The notes: a model not told the origin generated them from the sequence alone. Counted from the stretch's first letter, positions 27,422 through 36,211 are shown. The stretch is DNA of 59,187 bases from Cryobacterium sp. (GCA_019639015.1 JAHBSS010000005.1:1-59187); one strand, 5' to 3'. Numbers and translations: made by a program.

Positions 27422-28332
27422 GAGCCGGACTGGTCCTTTCGGAAGTCGGTCAGGGACTCCGCCGCAATATTTCGATGGTGGTTTCGATCATCCTTGTGAC
27501 TTTCATCTCACTCACGTTTGTCGGAGCTGCGATCTTGCTCCAATTTCAGATCAACCAAATGAAGGGTTATTGGTACGACAGGGCTCAAGTAGCTGTTTAT
27601 CTTTGTACGGCTTACACCGAAGGCGGCAATTGCAACGAGACCGAAGCGACAAGTCAACAGAAAGCGGATGTCGAGCAGGCTTTGAAGACCGCCCCCTTGT
27701 CACCTCTCATTAAGCATTACGAGTTCGAGGACCACGCTCAGGCGTTCAAGCACTACCAGGAACAATTCGGCAAGGATGATTCCGCAGGCTTTGTTACGCC
27801 AGATTTTCTACCTGAAACCTTTTGGGTGAACCTGAAAAACCCGGACCAATCTGATGTCGTAATTGAGCGTCTCTCCAACCAACCCGGTGTGGATGACGTC
27901 GTGGATCAGCGCAAATACTTGCAACCGATTTTCAACGTTCTCAATGTCGCTAGCCTGACTGCAATCGGCATCGCGGCACTCATGCTCATTGCAGCGGTTT
28001 TGCTTATTGCCACAACGATTCGCCTGAGTGCGTTCAGTCGTAGGCGTGAAGTCGGGATTATGCGACTCGTCGGTGCTTCGAATCGATTTATCCAAACGCC
28101 ATTCATTCTCGAAGGAGTCGTGGCCGCGCTGATTGGTTCAGTGTTGGCCAGCGGCGCAATCATTGCTCTCGTGCATTTTTTTGTTCAGGGCTATTTGAAT
28201 GCGAGCCCGTCTGGAATCCCATTCGTAAGCATGCGTGATGCGCTCGTGGTCGTACCGATCGTCATAGTTGGCGGTGCTGTGCTTTCGGCGATCTCTGGCG
28301 CCGTTGCAATCCGCAGATATTTGAAGGTGTAG
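27418..28332 (+). CDS. ftsX: Cell division permease-like protein FtsX
   Basis: FtsX carries the four-TM topology with a large extracellular loop (about residues 60-170) between TM1 and TM2. Start [31 protein letters not shown], and TM2-4 with [33 protein letters not shown], are the family hallmarks. The loop has two cysteines ([11 protein letters not shown]), which could form a disulfide; actinobacterial FtsX loops bind RipC-type hydrolases. The order ftsE-ftsX-smpB-tmRNA is a standard actinobacterial block, here broken by the two minus-strand genes before tmRNA. Confidence 0.96.
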   Translation: MRAGLVLSEVGQGLRRNISMVVSIILVTFISLTFVGAAILLQFQINQMKGYWYDRAQVAVYLCTAYTEGGNCNETEATSQQKADVEQALKTAPLSPLIKHYEFEDHAQAFKHYQEQFGKDDSAGFVTPDFLPETFWVNLKNPDQSDVVIERLSNQPGVDDVVDQRKYLQPIFNVLNVASLTAIGIAALMLIAAVLLIATTIRLSAFSRRREVGIMRLVGASNRFIQTPFILEGVVAALIGSVLASGAIIALVHFFVQGYLNASPSGIPFVSMRDALVVVPIVIVGGAVLSAISGAVAIRRYLKV

Positions 28333-28471
28333 TTAGTTCTCCAAACTGTGATCGTTTTGGAATTGCGTTCGCGATACACTAATGGGCTGCGCTAAAGACT
28401 TTTCTAAGGTTTTAGCGCGCTTACGATTCGGCAGTTTGTCGAAGAACAAATTTCAGAAAAGGAGTAGGACT

Positions 28472-28948
28472 GTGCCAAGGGAACGCGGCCAAAAGGTCGT
28501 GGCTACCAACCGAAAGGCGAGGCACGACTACCACATAGAAGATACCTACGAGGCGGGACTTGTGCTCTCAGGTAGCGAAGTGAAGTCGCTACGGGAAGGT
28601 CGAGCGTCTCTCGTAGATGGATACGCATACATTGATGCGGGCGAGGCTTGGCTGGATGCTGTGCACATTCCCGAGTATGTCGGCGGCACATGGAACAACC
28701 ACGCCCCGAAGCGCAAACGCAAGCTGTTGCTACACAAGACGCAAATCTTGAAAATTCAGGGCAAAGTGAGTCAAGGCGGTTACACGTTGATTCCGCTTTC
28801 GCTGTATTTCAGCGACGGGCGAGCGAAAGTTGAATTGGCGATAGCGAAAGGCAAGCGCGAATACGACAAGCGCCAGGCACTTCGTGAACGTCAAGACAAC
28901 CTAGAAGCTCGCCGCGCGATGTCGACAAAACGGCACCTCGGCGAGTAG
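28472..28948 (+). CDS. smpB: SsrA-binding protein SmpB
   Basis: The 158-residue protein begins [33 protein letters not shown], the family start, and carries [19 protein letters not shown] and the C-terminal tail [15 protein letters not shown] that mimics the codon-anticodon pair on the ribosome. The GTG at 28472 with AGGAG at 8 bp upstream is chosen; the frame continues back to 28382 without family similarity. It acts with the tmRNA at 31274-31643 to rescue stalled ribosomes. Confidence 0.95.
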   Translation: MPRERGQKVVATNRKARHDYHIEDTYEAGLVLSGSEVKSLREGRASLVDGYAYIDAGEAWLDAVHIPEYVGGTWNNHAPKRKRKLLLHKTQILKIQGKVSQGGYTLIPLSLYFSDGRAKVELAIAKGKREYDKRQALRERQDNLEARRAMSTKRHLGE

Positions 28949-28988
28949 TCGCCTGCGGGTTATTCGGAAGGACTCAGTGCGAATTAGT

Positions 28989-29669
28989 TCAGCTCGCCTC
29001 GAACCTCGCATCAACCGAGGCGCTCACTTCGATGTCCTCCGGCTTTAGTGAAAGTTCAGGGACCGCATCCGCTTCGCGCCCCGCAAAACTTCGCATGGCA
29101 GCCATCTTGAGTCTTGGCGCTTCGGCGCTCGAGCCAGAATTGCCAAGCATTCCCGGGTCCGCGATAGCGACCGCTTGAACCTTCTTGAAACCAGCGGCCT
29201 TCGCATAGGATTTGGCTTTGGCTGCGGCATCCTGAACTGCCTTGGCTTGAACTTCAGTCGTAAGAGCCTTGAGTCTCGCGTCGGTCAGTTCCCAAGTGAT
29301 TGAACCTAGGCTTACGCCTTCGATAGATGCAAGTTGTTCGACGAGTTTGGAGAGCGCCGCGAAATCACTGAACGCTGCGTTGAATCCGATACTCGCGTGA
29401 TAAACGAACGGCAGTTGCTTTCCGTCTTGACTCCACGGTCGACTTCCCCAAACCTGTACTTGATCACTCGACCATTTTGTAACCGGCCCGGTTTTCTCAT
29501 TGTGCAGTGCGGAAACGCGCTTTCGGATGTCGTCAGCCGCCGAATTTGCTTTGGCGAACACGGCATCCCGCTTCGACCCGTCGAACGAGACGGACACAAA
29601 TAGTGTCGCTCGTTCGGCCGGGTGAAACGTTGAGTAGCTTCCCTGAACGGTAACTAGTGCAGTAGCCAT
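28989..29669 (-). CDS. SIMPL (DUF541) domain protein, no signal peptide
   Basis: The 226-residue protein shows the SIMPL fold features: VQGSYSTFHPAERATLFVSVSFDG, KTGPVTKWSSDQVQVWG, and the repeat AVQDAAAKAKSYAKAAGFKKVQAVAIADPG. In contrast to most DUF541 proteins there is no signal peptide at the start, so it is predicted cytoplasmic. The start ATG at 29669 is 2 bp after the aldehyde dehydrogenase stop, which suggests co-transcription. Function unknown. Confidence 0.85.
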   Translation of the reverse strand: MATALVTVQGSYSTFHPAERATLFVSVSFDGSKRDAVFAKANSAADDIRKRVSALHNEKTGPVTKWSSDQVQVWGSRPWSQDGKQLPFVYHASIGFNAAFSDFAALSKLVEQLASIEGVSLGSITWELTDARLKALTTEVQAKAVQDAAAKAKSYAKAAGFKKVQAVAIADPGMLGNSGSSAEAPRLKMAAMRSFAGREADAVPELSLKPEDIEVSASVDARFEAS

Positions 29670-29671
29670 CG

Positions 29672-31042
29672 CTAGATTGTGCGAATGAGCTTCTTGTTGA
29701 CGAACTCGTTGGCGCCGAACCGACCCATTTCTCGACCGATGCCACTTCGCTTGACACCACCGAACGGGAGCTCCGGGCTGTCGGCTAGAACGACGTTGAT
29801 GTAAACCATTCCTGCGTCGATCTTGTCGGCAACGCGCTTCGCTTGCTCAGGGTCGGTAGTGAACAGGTAAGAACCCAGTCCAAACGGGGTGTCGTTCGCC
29901 ACCTTGACAGCTTCGTCCTCGCTTGAAACTTTGTAAATCGAAGCGACCGGACCGAAGAACTCCTCGTGGTAAGCATCCGCGCTTTGGGGAATCTCGGTGA
30001 GCACGGTTGTTGGGAAGAATGCACCATTCCGCTTTCCGCTAGTTGTAACCTTCGCACCTTGCTTTTCGGCGCGTTGTACTTGACCTTCAAGGCCCTCCGC
30101 GGCACCGAGGGATGAAAGTGGACCGTAATCCGAATCTTCCGACTTCGGATTGCCGGGGGAGCGAGCAAGCATTTTTTCGGTGAACTTGTTCTTGAAGTCC
30201 TCGTAAAGACTGTCAATAACAATGAAACGCTTCGCGGCGTTGCAACTTTGACCACTATTGTCCATTCGAGCTGCAATCGCCGAGTCAACGGTTGCGTCAA
30301 GGTCATCGGTGCTCAACAGGATGAATGGGTCAGAGCCTCCGAGTTCCAAGACAACCTTCTTCAGGTGCTTGCCTGCGACTTCGGCGACGGCGGAACCCGC
30401 GGCCTCCGAACCGGTAAGCGAAACCCCTTGAACTCTTGGGTCTGCGATTACGCCTGCGAGTTGGCTACTGCTCGCATAAACATTCGTGTACACGCCCTTC
30501 GGTGCTCCAGCGTCATCGAAAATCTTCTGGATTGCGGCAGCGGACTCCGGGCACTGTGATGCGTGCTTCAAAATGATGGTGTTGCCGATGACGATGTTCG
30601 GCCCGGCAAAACGAGCCACTTGGTAATAAGGGAAATTCCACGGCATGATCCCAAGCAGAACCCCGAGCGGGCCAGTGCGAACGATCGCGGTCCCTTCGCT
30701 ACCTTCGGCGAGTTCGATTGTCTCGTCAGCCAAGATTGAGTGAGCGTTGTCGGCGTAGTAGCCGAAGATCGCTGCCGCGAAATCAACCTCGCCAAGCGCA
30801 TCGCCAATCGGCTTACCCATTTCACGGATGATGATGTCGGCCAGTTCTTCCCGTCGCTCGGTGTGCAAGTCCGCTACCTTGCGGATCACGGCTGCTCGCT
30901 CGTCGATGCTTGAGGTGCGACCCCAAGTGCGGTAGGCGTTTTCGGCGCTTTCGACTACTTTCGCGAGGTCGGCGTCCGAGATTTGGTCAAAGGTTGCCTC
31001 GGTCTCGCCGGTCGCCGGGTTGGTCACTGCATAGCGGCTCAT
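29672..31042 (-). CDS. NAD-dependent succinate-semialdehyde dehydrogenase-like enzyme
   Basis: The 456-residue aldehyde dehydrogenase has the N-terminal YAVTNPATGETEATF, the catalytic glutamate in VLELGGSDPF and the catalytic cysteine in NSGQSCNAAKRF, and the oxyanion asparagine in MPWNFPYYQVARF. The Gly-Met-Val-Tyr-Ile-Asn region and the PFGGVKRSGIGREMG end match the succinate-semialdehyde branch. Kgd in this window can release succinic semialdehyde from 2-oxoglutarate, so this enzyme could complete an alternative route to succinate. NAD versus NADP use is not decided by the sequence. The SIMPL protein gene follows directly. Confidence 0.88.
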   Translation of the reverse strand: MSRYAVTNPATGETEATFDQISDADLAKVVESAENAYRTWGRTSSIDERAAVIRKVADLHTERREELADIIIREMGKPIGDALGEVDFAAAIFGYYADNAHSILADETIELAEGSEGTAIVRTGPLGVLLGIMPWNFPYYQVARFAGPNIVIGNTIILKHASQCPESAAAIQKIFDDAGAPKGVYTNVYASSSQLAGVIADPRVQGVSLTGSEAAGSAVAEVAGKHLKKVVLELGGSDPFILLSTDDLDATVDSAIAARMDNSGQSCNAAKRFIVIDSLYEDFKNKFTEKMLARSPGNPKSEDSDYGPLSSLGAAEGLEGQVQRAEKQGAKVTTSGKRNGAFFPTTVLTEIPQSADAYHEEFFGPVASIYKVSSEDEAVKVANDTPFGLGSYLFTTDPEQAKRVADKIDAGMVYINVVLADSPELPFGGVKRSGIGREMGRFGANEFVNKKLIRTI

Positions 31043-31273
31043 CGGCCTGCTCCTTTCAAGCGCGGGCCCCTTCGCCCTGCGCGTAACGATTCGTCTTAGA
31101 TAACCTAACCACGTTCCGAGTTTTCACGCGACGCTGGCGACGTTGGGTTCGATGTCGTATGATTGAAGGCCGTCCAGTTGGGCGGTGTGGATGTCTCGCC
31201 AAGTTGGTGCCGCATCCGAAATTCGTTGAAAACTCCACAGCGTGCGATGGTTGACTACTTCAAACACAGACCC

Positions 31274-31643
31274 GGGGATGATCGGTTTCGACATTGCCTG
31301 AGCGCGTATGAGAAGCGGGTCGAGGATGCAGGGTTATCTCGTAAACGACCCTTGCAAAACATAAGTGCCAATGCAAAGCGCACTGACTTCGCCCTCGCTG
31401 CCTAAGCGAGCGCCATAAAAGTCCGTCAGACCGGGAATGCTCTCTACCCGGATCCTGGCGTCAGCTAGAGAGCTTGCTGAGCGATTGTGTCTTAGGGTCG
31501 CTCGGGACTTTCACTGAGGCTGGGCTTGTCGGATTAGGTGCCAGTGGCAAATTCCGGAGCCGAGCAGAACGCTAGTACTGGATACACCCGTAGAAGGCAT
31601 ACAACCACAGCAGTGGACGGGGGTTCAATTCCCCCCATCTCCA
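31274..31643 (+). ncRNA. ssrA: Transfer-messenger RNA
   Basis: The 5' GGGGATGATCGGTTTCGAC and the 3' GGACGGGGGTTCAATTCC...CATCTCCA form the tRNA-like acceptor and T-arm; the T-loop GTTCAAT and the first base pairs of the acceptor stem match. The tag frame starts at GCC 31368 and ends at TAA 31404-31406, giving (A)ANAKRTDFALAA. CCA is not encoded (CGA follows). It partners smpB. An annotated-looking reading frame across the gene on the other strand is an artefact. The 230 bp before it hold its promoter, with no exact consensus that I can fix. Confidence 0.95.
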
Positions 31644-31963
31644 CGATTTTGGTCAACGATCGCACGCTATTTGGCTGATTTGTACTGGGTTTTGTTCCTA
31701 GTGTTTTCCGAGGGCGGCGGTTGCCGTTCGCGCGTGCAAGAGGGTGTCGGACTCCACTGATCAATCAGCCTTCCCACCACTCTCGTGTTCGTGATGCGGT
31801 TCAAAGTAATGACATCGATTAGTGCGGCGGCCAGGAACCTTCAGAGAGCGCTAGACCGTAGCTCGCGCACATGCGTCATATCGCAGGCGCCGATGCGATT
31901 ACAGCGAGTTGTGGGTGGCAGGACTATACTTCGTATATACGTGGTTTATACGGGAGGTATTTC
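31644..31963. other. 320-bp non-coding stretch after tmRNA
   Basis: Immediately downstream of the tmRNA 3' end there is no convincing gene. A direct repeat of the tmRNA end, as left by an integrated element, was not found in the window. The last part is the promoter region of the toxin-antitoxin genes. Confidence 0.5.
31932..31941. promoter_or_regulatory. Palindromic operator candidate of the RHH/ParE pair
   Basis: CGTATATACG is a perfect palindrome 22 bp before the antitoxin start, inside a run of related TATAC elements (31925-31950: CTATACTT, GTATATACG, TTTATACG). Ribbon-helix-helix antitoxins usually bind such short repeats, so this is a likely autoregulatory site overlapping the promoter. 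Confidence 0.55.
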
Positions 31964-32233
31964 GTGGGTTTCGACGCAGTGTTCACGCTCAAGCTCGATG
32001 AAGGATTGCGCGACGATTTCATGGCCGAGGCTGCCGTCGCGCATCGCCCGGCATCTCAGGTCGCGCGCGAGTTGATGCGGGAGTACGTTGAGAACCAGCG
32101 CCGCGCCCGCGAATACGAGGCGTACCTCGCGGGGAAGGTGTCTGCAGCGCGATCGTCGCTGCAGGCTAGTGAGGGCGTCGACAACGAAGAGGTCGAAGCC
32201 AGGTATGCCACGCGCCGCACTTCCGCGGCGTGA
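31964..32233 (+). CDS. Ribbon-helix-helix-like antitoxin
   Basis: From GTG 31964 (GGGAGG at good distance) the protein has 89 residues: GFDAVFTLKLDEGLRDDFMAEAAVAHRPASQVARELMREYV is a short DNA-binding N-terminus of the CopG/RHH kind, and the charged C-terminus would wrap the toxin. The stop overlaps the toxin start (GTGA). The coding sequence is visibly richer in GC than the chromosome around it, which suggests recent transfer. An antitoxin role follows from the partner. Confidence 0.85.
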   Translation: MGFDAVFTLKLDEGLRDDFMAEAAVAHRPASQVARELMREYVENQRRAREYEAYLAGKVSAARSSLQASEGVDNEEVEARYATRRTSAA

Positions 32234-32505
32234 AGGTCGTCTGGTCGCCGCAGGCACTCGATGACCGTGACGCTATTTGGGCGTTTATCGCCGCCGATGA
32301 TCCTCGGGCCGCGATCCGAGTCGATGTCGATCTTGCTGACGCCATTCGCAGGCTGGGTGGTCACCCCGAGCTGGGGCGGTCGGGCCTAATACCCGGCACG
32401 CGCGAACTCTTCCCGATCCACAGCTACCGGATCGTTTACGAGGTCGTCGGTGAAGAGGTGCATATTCTCGCGATCGTCCACACCTCCCGGTTGTGGCCGA
32501 GGTAG
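32230..32505 (+). CDS. RelE/ParE family toxin
   Basis: The 91-residue protein has the ParE-type pattern: VVWSPQALDDRDAIWAFIAADDPRAAIRVDVDLADAIRRL, then GRSGLIPGTRELFPIHSYRIVYEVVGEEVHILAIVHTSRLWPR. The basic C-terminus with the H-x-x-R-x-W end is typical. ParE members poison gyrase, RelE members cleave mRNA; the sequence looks closer to ParE. It is intact and translationally coupled to the antitoxin. GC-rich like its partner. Confidence 0.88.
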   Translation: MKVVWSPQALDDRDAIWAFIAADDPRAAIRVDVDLADAIRRLGGHPELGRSGLIPGTRELFPIHSYRIVYEVVGEEVHILAIVHTSRLWPR

Positions 32506-32648
32506 GTAATGCTGTTCGCATAAGGCTCGAAAAAACTCGCGTAATCTGCAATGCGAGGACCCGGTACGCAAATAAACAGATTACATCTCGGCGGATGATC
32601 CCATAGCGAGCATCTCCAGCAATGGCCAAAGCATCAATTGCTATCTGT

Positions 32649-33031
32649 CTATTTTGTCGCGTCAATCGAACGGTCGAAGTGGTCGAGGATCTTTCGGTCA
32701 GCGGTGAGAAGGTGGAGGGCATCCGATTGGGCTTGGGCAACAAGCATCGAATCCCAAGGGTCGCGATGCGGCAGCTGAACTTTTGCGAGGATTACGATGT
32801 GTCGATTCTCGATGTCGAGGTCGAGAAAATTTGATTTCTCGGCGCCTTCGGCGATCTCCTCAATGTCATATGGAGCTTTCAAATCGACCTTCTTGATTAC
32901 ATGCCAGTTCCCAAGACTCGCGCGCCGGAAACTAGCACCGTTCCGTCATTCGACGATGTGCCTTGCACCAAGAACCGATACGGACCAGGTTGTAACATCA
33001 AAGCAAAGCGTGAAGTCAACAGAATCGCCAT
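32649..33031 (-). pseudogene. Degraded vapC PIN-domain toxin
   Basis: The last 78 codons form a good PIN C-terminus: LKAPYDIEEI, LPHRDPWDSMLVAQAQ, ALHLLTADRKI, ending at 32649. Upstream the similarity jumps frames: an ATG-led frame (33031, MAILL) supplies VLVSGA, and another frame supplies SLGNWHVIKK, with an in-frame TGA between. The distance ATG to stop is 383 bp, close to a normal 384-bp vapC. The first catalytic aspartate is not in a clean context. The antitoxin before it is also broken, so the pair should be inactive. Confidence 0.75.
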
Positions 33032-33286
33032 ATCAAAAATCCAAAGTCTCGTTCGCCGAGTCTTCGAACAGTTCTTTGACTTTTAGCCCGTGATTCAAAG
33101 AGCTCCAAAGCTGTCGTCGAAATTTGGATCAAAGATTCGAGGCACCGAATCAGATCTTTGGCTTCTTTAGCAACAGCGCGGATCGCTTCCGGCTTGCCAA
33201 AGCCCATGACTCAAGATGGTCTCGCCAGCGCGAGCACGTTTCACGAGTTTGCTAAGTTGCGTCTTCGCGTCATAAATCGACACCAC
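33016..33286 (-). pseudogene. Frameshifted Phd/YefM-family antitoxin
   Basis: From GTG 33286 the frame encodes VVSIYDAKTQLSKLVKRARAGETIL, a clear Phd/YefM start. It then loses the family pattern, while a second frame, one base shifted, continues GFGKPEAIRAV at 33207 and runs to 33016, where it overlaps the vapC remnant. A single indel near 33210 explains this. The order antitoxin-toxin on the minus strand is that of phd-vapC modules. Confidence 0.78.
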
Positions 33287-33584
33287 TTCCGGGCACGGCG
33301 ATCTCTTCAGACCCGCTCCGGTTCTCCCGAAACGTGAATTCTCTCTTGTCGAGCGTTTGCCATTGTGAGATTCTAACAGCAGCTAGACTGCTGACCAGAC
33401 TAAGCTTCTCAGCGCGATCCCGAAAATGTGGCAAAGTAGATATACGGAACAACTTCCGGCGGTGGTGGGGCTCACCGCGAACAACCTCGGCGAAGTCGAC
33501 AACGGTCCCTATCGTGCGGACGATCATGTCTGCGGATAGGAGCAATGAAATGAAACTCGCGACCGTTATCTCAGGGGATCCAAA

Positions 33585-33815
33585 GTGAGTGCGCAAAGGC
33601 CTCCGCACTTGAAACTGAGCTCGATTTGCCTAGTTGTGCTGGGAGGCTACACGACTTATTCAACTTTCGCAGCCGATACCCACGGGCTAATTCTTGCTTT
33701 ACAGTTCGGACCGAGCGCGATATATGGCTTAGCAACCGTAGTAATTGGCGCTGCAGCATCCATCGCAGGAATCGCGCTTGGTTCGGCAATCTCAACACAA
33801 GGGAAGGCGGAGTGA
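33585..33815 (+). pseudogene. crcB: 5'-truncated crcB (fluoride channel) fragment
   Basis: The 76-residue frame contains only the second half of a CrcB/Fluc protein: LGGYTTYSTFAADT with the central phenylalanine-rich TM3 break, then TM4 IYGLATVVIGAAASIAGIALG. The first two membrane segments with the conserved asparagine (VN in GTLLVN) are absent upstream. It directly precedes a second crcB copy (TGATG overlap), the normal heterodimeric layout. The preceding 298 bp (33287-33584) contain nothing I can recognise. Confidence 0.75.
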
Positions 33816-34205
33816 TGGAACATCTCGTGTTAGTTCTTTCGCTCTCTATCGCCGGTGGGGTCGGTGCCGGATGTCGATTTGTTTTAGACGGGATTATCAA
33901 GTCGCGAACCATAATTGCTTTCCCGATCGGAACAATGATTGTCAACATCGCCGGATCGTTTCTACTTGGACTGATCACGGGTTTCGCGATTTCCCATTCG
34001 ATGCCCGAAGCATGGCGCACGATTCTTGGGTGGGATTTTTGCGGGGTTTTACAACCTTTTCAACAGCAAGTTTGAAACAGTACACGGCTTGCTCCAGCAG
34101 CGTCGATTTTCGCCGCGGCCTTAAAACGCCCTTCGGAATGTTACTCGGCTCGCTTTAAGTGGCGGCTGGACTTGGCGTGGCTCGAAACGGTCTTTTCGAT
34201 TTAGT
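33815..34205 (+). pseudogene. crcB: Multiply frameshifted crcB (fluoride channel)
   Basis: ATG 33815 opens with a good CrcB N-terminus (VGAGCRFVLDGII, FPIGTMIVNIAGSFLLGLITG) up to WRTILG. The next conserved pieces lie in other frames: GFLRGFTTFSTAS in one, FETVHGLLQQRRFS in the next, and GMLLGSL then a stop and VAAGLGVARNG further on. At least three frame changes are needed. Together with the truncated copy before it, no intact fluoride channel remains here. Confidence 0.78.
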
Positions 34206-34220
34206 CAAGTCTTTAAAGTG

Positions 34221-35894
34221 TCAAGGCTTGCGGATTTCGGAGTTTGATGCAAGCGACTTGGCCCTGTCGTTGCCCGGATCGAATCGGTAATCGAGAGTTT
34301 CTATTGGCCCAGTGTGCAGCAGCTCACCCTCGGCGGCGAGTTCTCTGGAGACCTCGCTTCGATCGGTGGTGGTCGCCAACGGTTCTTCTTTCAAGCAAAG
34401 CAGCACAAGGCGAGAAGTGCGAGTGGCACCATCAAGGAAAAGTGGAGTAGGCGCGTCATTGTATGCCTGGTCGATGATCGTTCGGATTGGGGCTGGCAAG
34501 GCACGCACGGCATCCGGGGTTAGGGAATGTGCGTGGCCGGCAATGGTCCCGTGTGGTGGAAGGCGAGTGCCGAGCAAGTCGAACAGTCTCGTCGCAAAAA
34601 TGCTGCCCACGAATGCGCTGCCGAGGGTTGCACCGATCTGGCGGAAGTAATTGTTCGAGGCGGTAGCGGTGCCAACCATGCGAATTGGGAAGGTATTTTG
34701 CACGACCAACACAAGGATTTGCATGCTACAACCGAGGCCCATTCCCATGACCGCAAGGAAGCTACAGAACACCCAAAGAGGAGTTTGCGGAGTCATGGTG
34801 CTGAGCAAGAACAGACCGAGTGCCACGAGCAATGATCCGACCATCGGCATCCACTTGTATTTTCCGTAGCGAGTGACAAGCCAGCCTGTCCCGACCGAAG
34901 TGAGAAGTAGCGCTCCCATCATCGGGATCATTAGCAGTCCAGCAGTTGTCGCATCCTCACCGAACGTCATTTGCAAATAAGTTGGCAGGTATCCGAGCAC
35001 CCCGAACATCGCAACGCCAGTGAACAGGCCTGCCGTGGTCGTGAGCACGAAATTGCGTTTGCGAAAGAGCGCCATCGGGATGATTGGTTCTGCAGTGTGA
35101 AGTTCCACAACCACAAACAGGATGCCGGCGACAACCGTTCCCGCGATTAGCAGGATTATCTGCAACGAGTCCCAATCGAACGTGCTGCCGCCCCAACTTG
35201 CAACAAGCACAAGGCAAGTTGTGGCGATTGCGAGTAGGGCCATGCCGAGCACATCGATTCGCGGTCGAACCGGCTGATGTTTGGGCAAATGCAGAAACGA
35301 GATCGCAGCAATTAGAGCCAAAATGCCGGTTGGAATGTTCATCCAAAATGTCCAGCGCCAACCGATTCCTTCCGTGAACCAGCCGCCGAGCAGGGGTCCT
35401 GCGACTGACGAGACCGCAAACACCGCCCCCATGATCCCCATGTATTTCCCGCGCTCGCGAGCAGGGACGACATCTGCGATGATCGCTTGGGAGAGGATCA
35501 TGAGGCCACCGCCGCCGATACCCTGAACAACGCGGGCCACGATGAGAACATTCATATCGGTTGCAAGGCCACCAACCACTGAGCCTGCCATGAACGCGCA
35601 AATGGCAAAAATCAGTAGCCCTTTACGGCCGATCAAATCACCTACTTTGCCATAAATCGGCATCATGATCGTCGAAGCGAGAATGTAGGCCGTCATAACC
35701 CAAAGCATTAGGTCGACGCCGTTTAGCTCGCCGACCATTGTCGGCATCGCGGCACTGAGCACCGTTTGGCTTAGCGAAGCGAGAAGCATCGCGAGTATCA
35801 ACCCGATGAAAAGCAGGATCAATCCGCGCTTGGATTCGTGGGATCTTGCCCTAGGAGACTTGGATGAGGTTTCAAGTTCCGAAGAAACTGGCAT
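34221..35894 (-). CDS. DHA2-family MFS drug exporter (EmrB/QacA-like) with altered last helix
   Basis: The 557-residue protein has the 14-TM DHA2 layout: motif A GKVGDLIGRKGLLIF, motif C SVAGPLLGGWFTEGIGWRWTFWMNIP, and later TATASNNYFRQIGATLGSAF. Near the end the frame reads PLFLDGATRTSRLVLLCLKEEPLATT where relatives have a hydrophobic TM14. Reading one base further (about 34395-34435) gives MVPLALLAL, the expected helix, so a pair of compensating indels is likely. The exporter may be impaired. It is the first gene on the right of the decaying region. Confidence 0.85.
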   Translation of the reverse strand: MPVSSELETSSKSPRARSHESKRGLILLFIGLILAMLLASLSQTVLSAAMPTMVGELNGVDLMLWVMTAYILASTIMMPIYGKVGDLIGRKGLLIFAICAFMAGSVVGGLATDMNVLIVARVVQGIGGGGLMILSQAIIADVVPARERGKYMGIMGAVFAVSSVAGPLLGGWFTEGIGWRWTFWMNIPTGILALIAAISFLHLPKHQPVRPRIDVLGMALLAIATTCLVLVASWGGSTFDWDSLQIILLIAGTVVAGILFVVVELHTAEPIIPMALFRKRNFVLTTTAGLFTGVAMFGVLGYLPTYLQMTFGEDATTAGLLMIPMMGALLLTSVGTGWLVTRYGKYKWMPMVGSLLVALGLFLLSTMTPQTPLWVFCSFLAVMGMGLGCSMQILVLVVQNTFPIRMVGTATASNNYFRQIGATLGSAFVGSIFATRLFDLLGTRLPPHGTIAGHAHSLTPDAVRALPAPIRTIIDQAYNDAPTPLFLDGATRTSRLVLLCLKEEPLATTTDRSEVSRELAAEGELLHTGPIETLDYRFDPGNDRAKSLASNSEIRKP

Positions 35895-35931
35895 TACCTC
35901 ATGCTTTCACTTTGTGATTGATTTCACAAAA

Positions 35932-35968
35932 CGGCTCGAGCGCACAGAAGTTTTGTGCACTCGAGCCG
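35932..35968 (-). terminator. Rho-independent terminator after the 75-aa gene
   Basis: A 14-bp stem (35932-35945 with 35955-35968, one mismatch) around a 9-base loop is followed on the minus strand by TTTTG. It lies 15 bp downstream of the gene ending at 35984, and separates that gene from the MFS exporter. Confidence 0.8.
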
Positions 35969-35983
35969 AATATGGTCAGTTGC

Positions 35984-36211
35984 CTAGAGCCAGTATTTGT
36001 TGGCTGCTGCTACCGTCTGAAAGTTGATTGCGATAACTTGCGAACTCGCAATTAGGGCGTCGGCATCCTCTGCGTACTCTGGCCGAAGTCGGTCACGCAC
36101 TGCAGCATCCGGTTGGGTCACCTTGACACCAATGCGAGACATCTTTACGGCGAGATTGAAACCTTCTTCTGGGGTGTCGGTCTTTAATGTTGGAAGCCAT
36201 GAATCAGCCAT
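35984..36211 (-). CDS. Small conserved-looking protein of unknown function (75 aa)
   Basis: The 75-residue protein has no membrane segment or signal. It starts ADSWLPTLKTDTPEEGFNLAVKMSRIGVKVTQPDAAVRDRL and ends VIAINFQTVAAANKYWL. I do not recognise the family. A clear GGAG ribosome-binding region (AAAGGAGTTCCA) precedes the ATG at 36211 and a strong terminator follows, so it looks like a real, separately ended gene. The flanking gene upstream is hisN on the same strand. Confidence 0.7.
   Translation of the reverse strand: MADSWLPTLKTDTPEEGFNLAVKMSRIGVKVTQPDAAVRDRLRPEYAEDADALIASSQVIAINFQTVAAANKYWL

Noticed and set aside
31163..31405. Plus-strand ORF over the tmRNA
   Set aside because: It contains the tag frame by chance; the RNA gene explains the sequence.
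31534..31764. Minus-strand ORF ending in GGIEPPS-like residues across the tmRNA end
   Set aside because: It is antisense to the tmRNA 3' domain; this is a well-known spurious ORF type.
33270..33608. 112-codon minus-strand ORF upstream of crcB
   Set aside because: No recognisable family, and it overlaps the phd remnant; probably chance in a decayed region.
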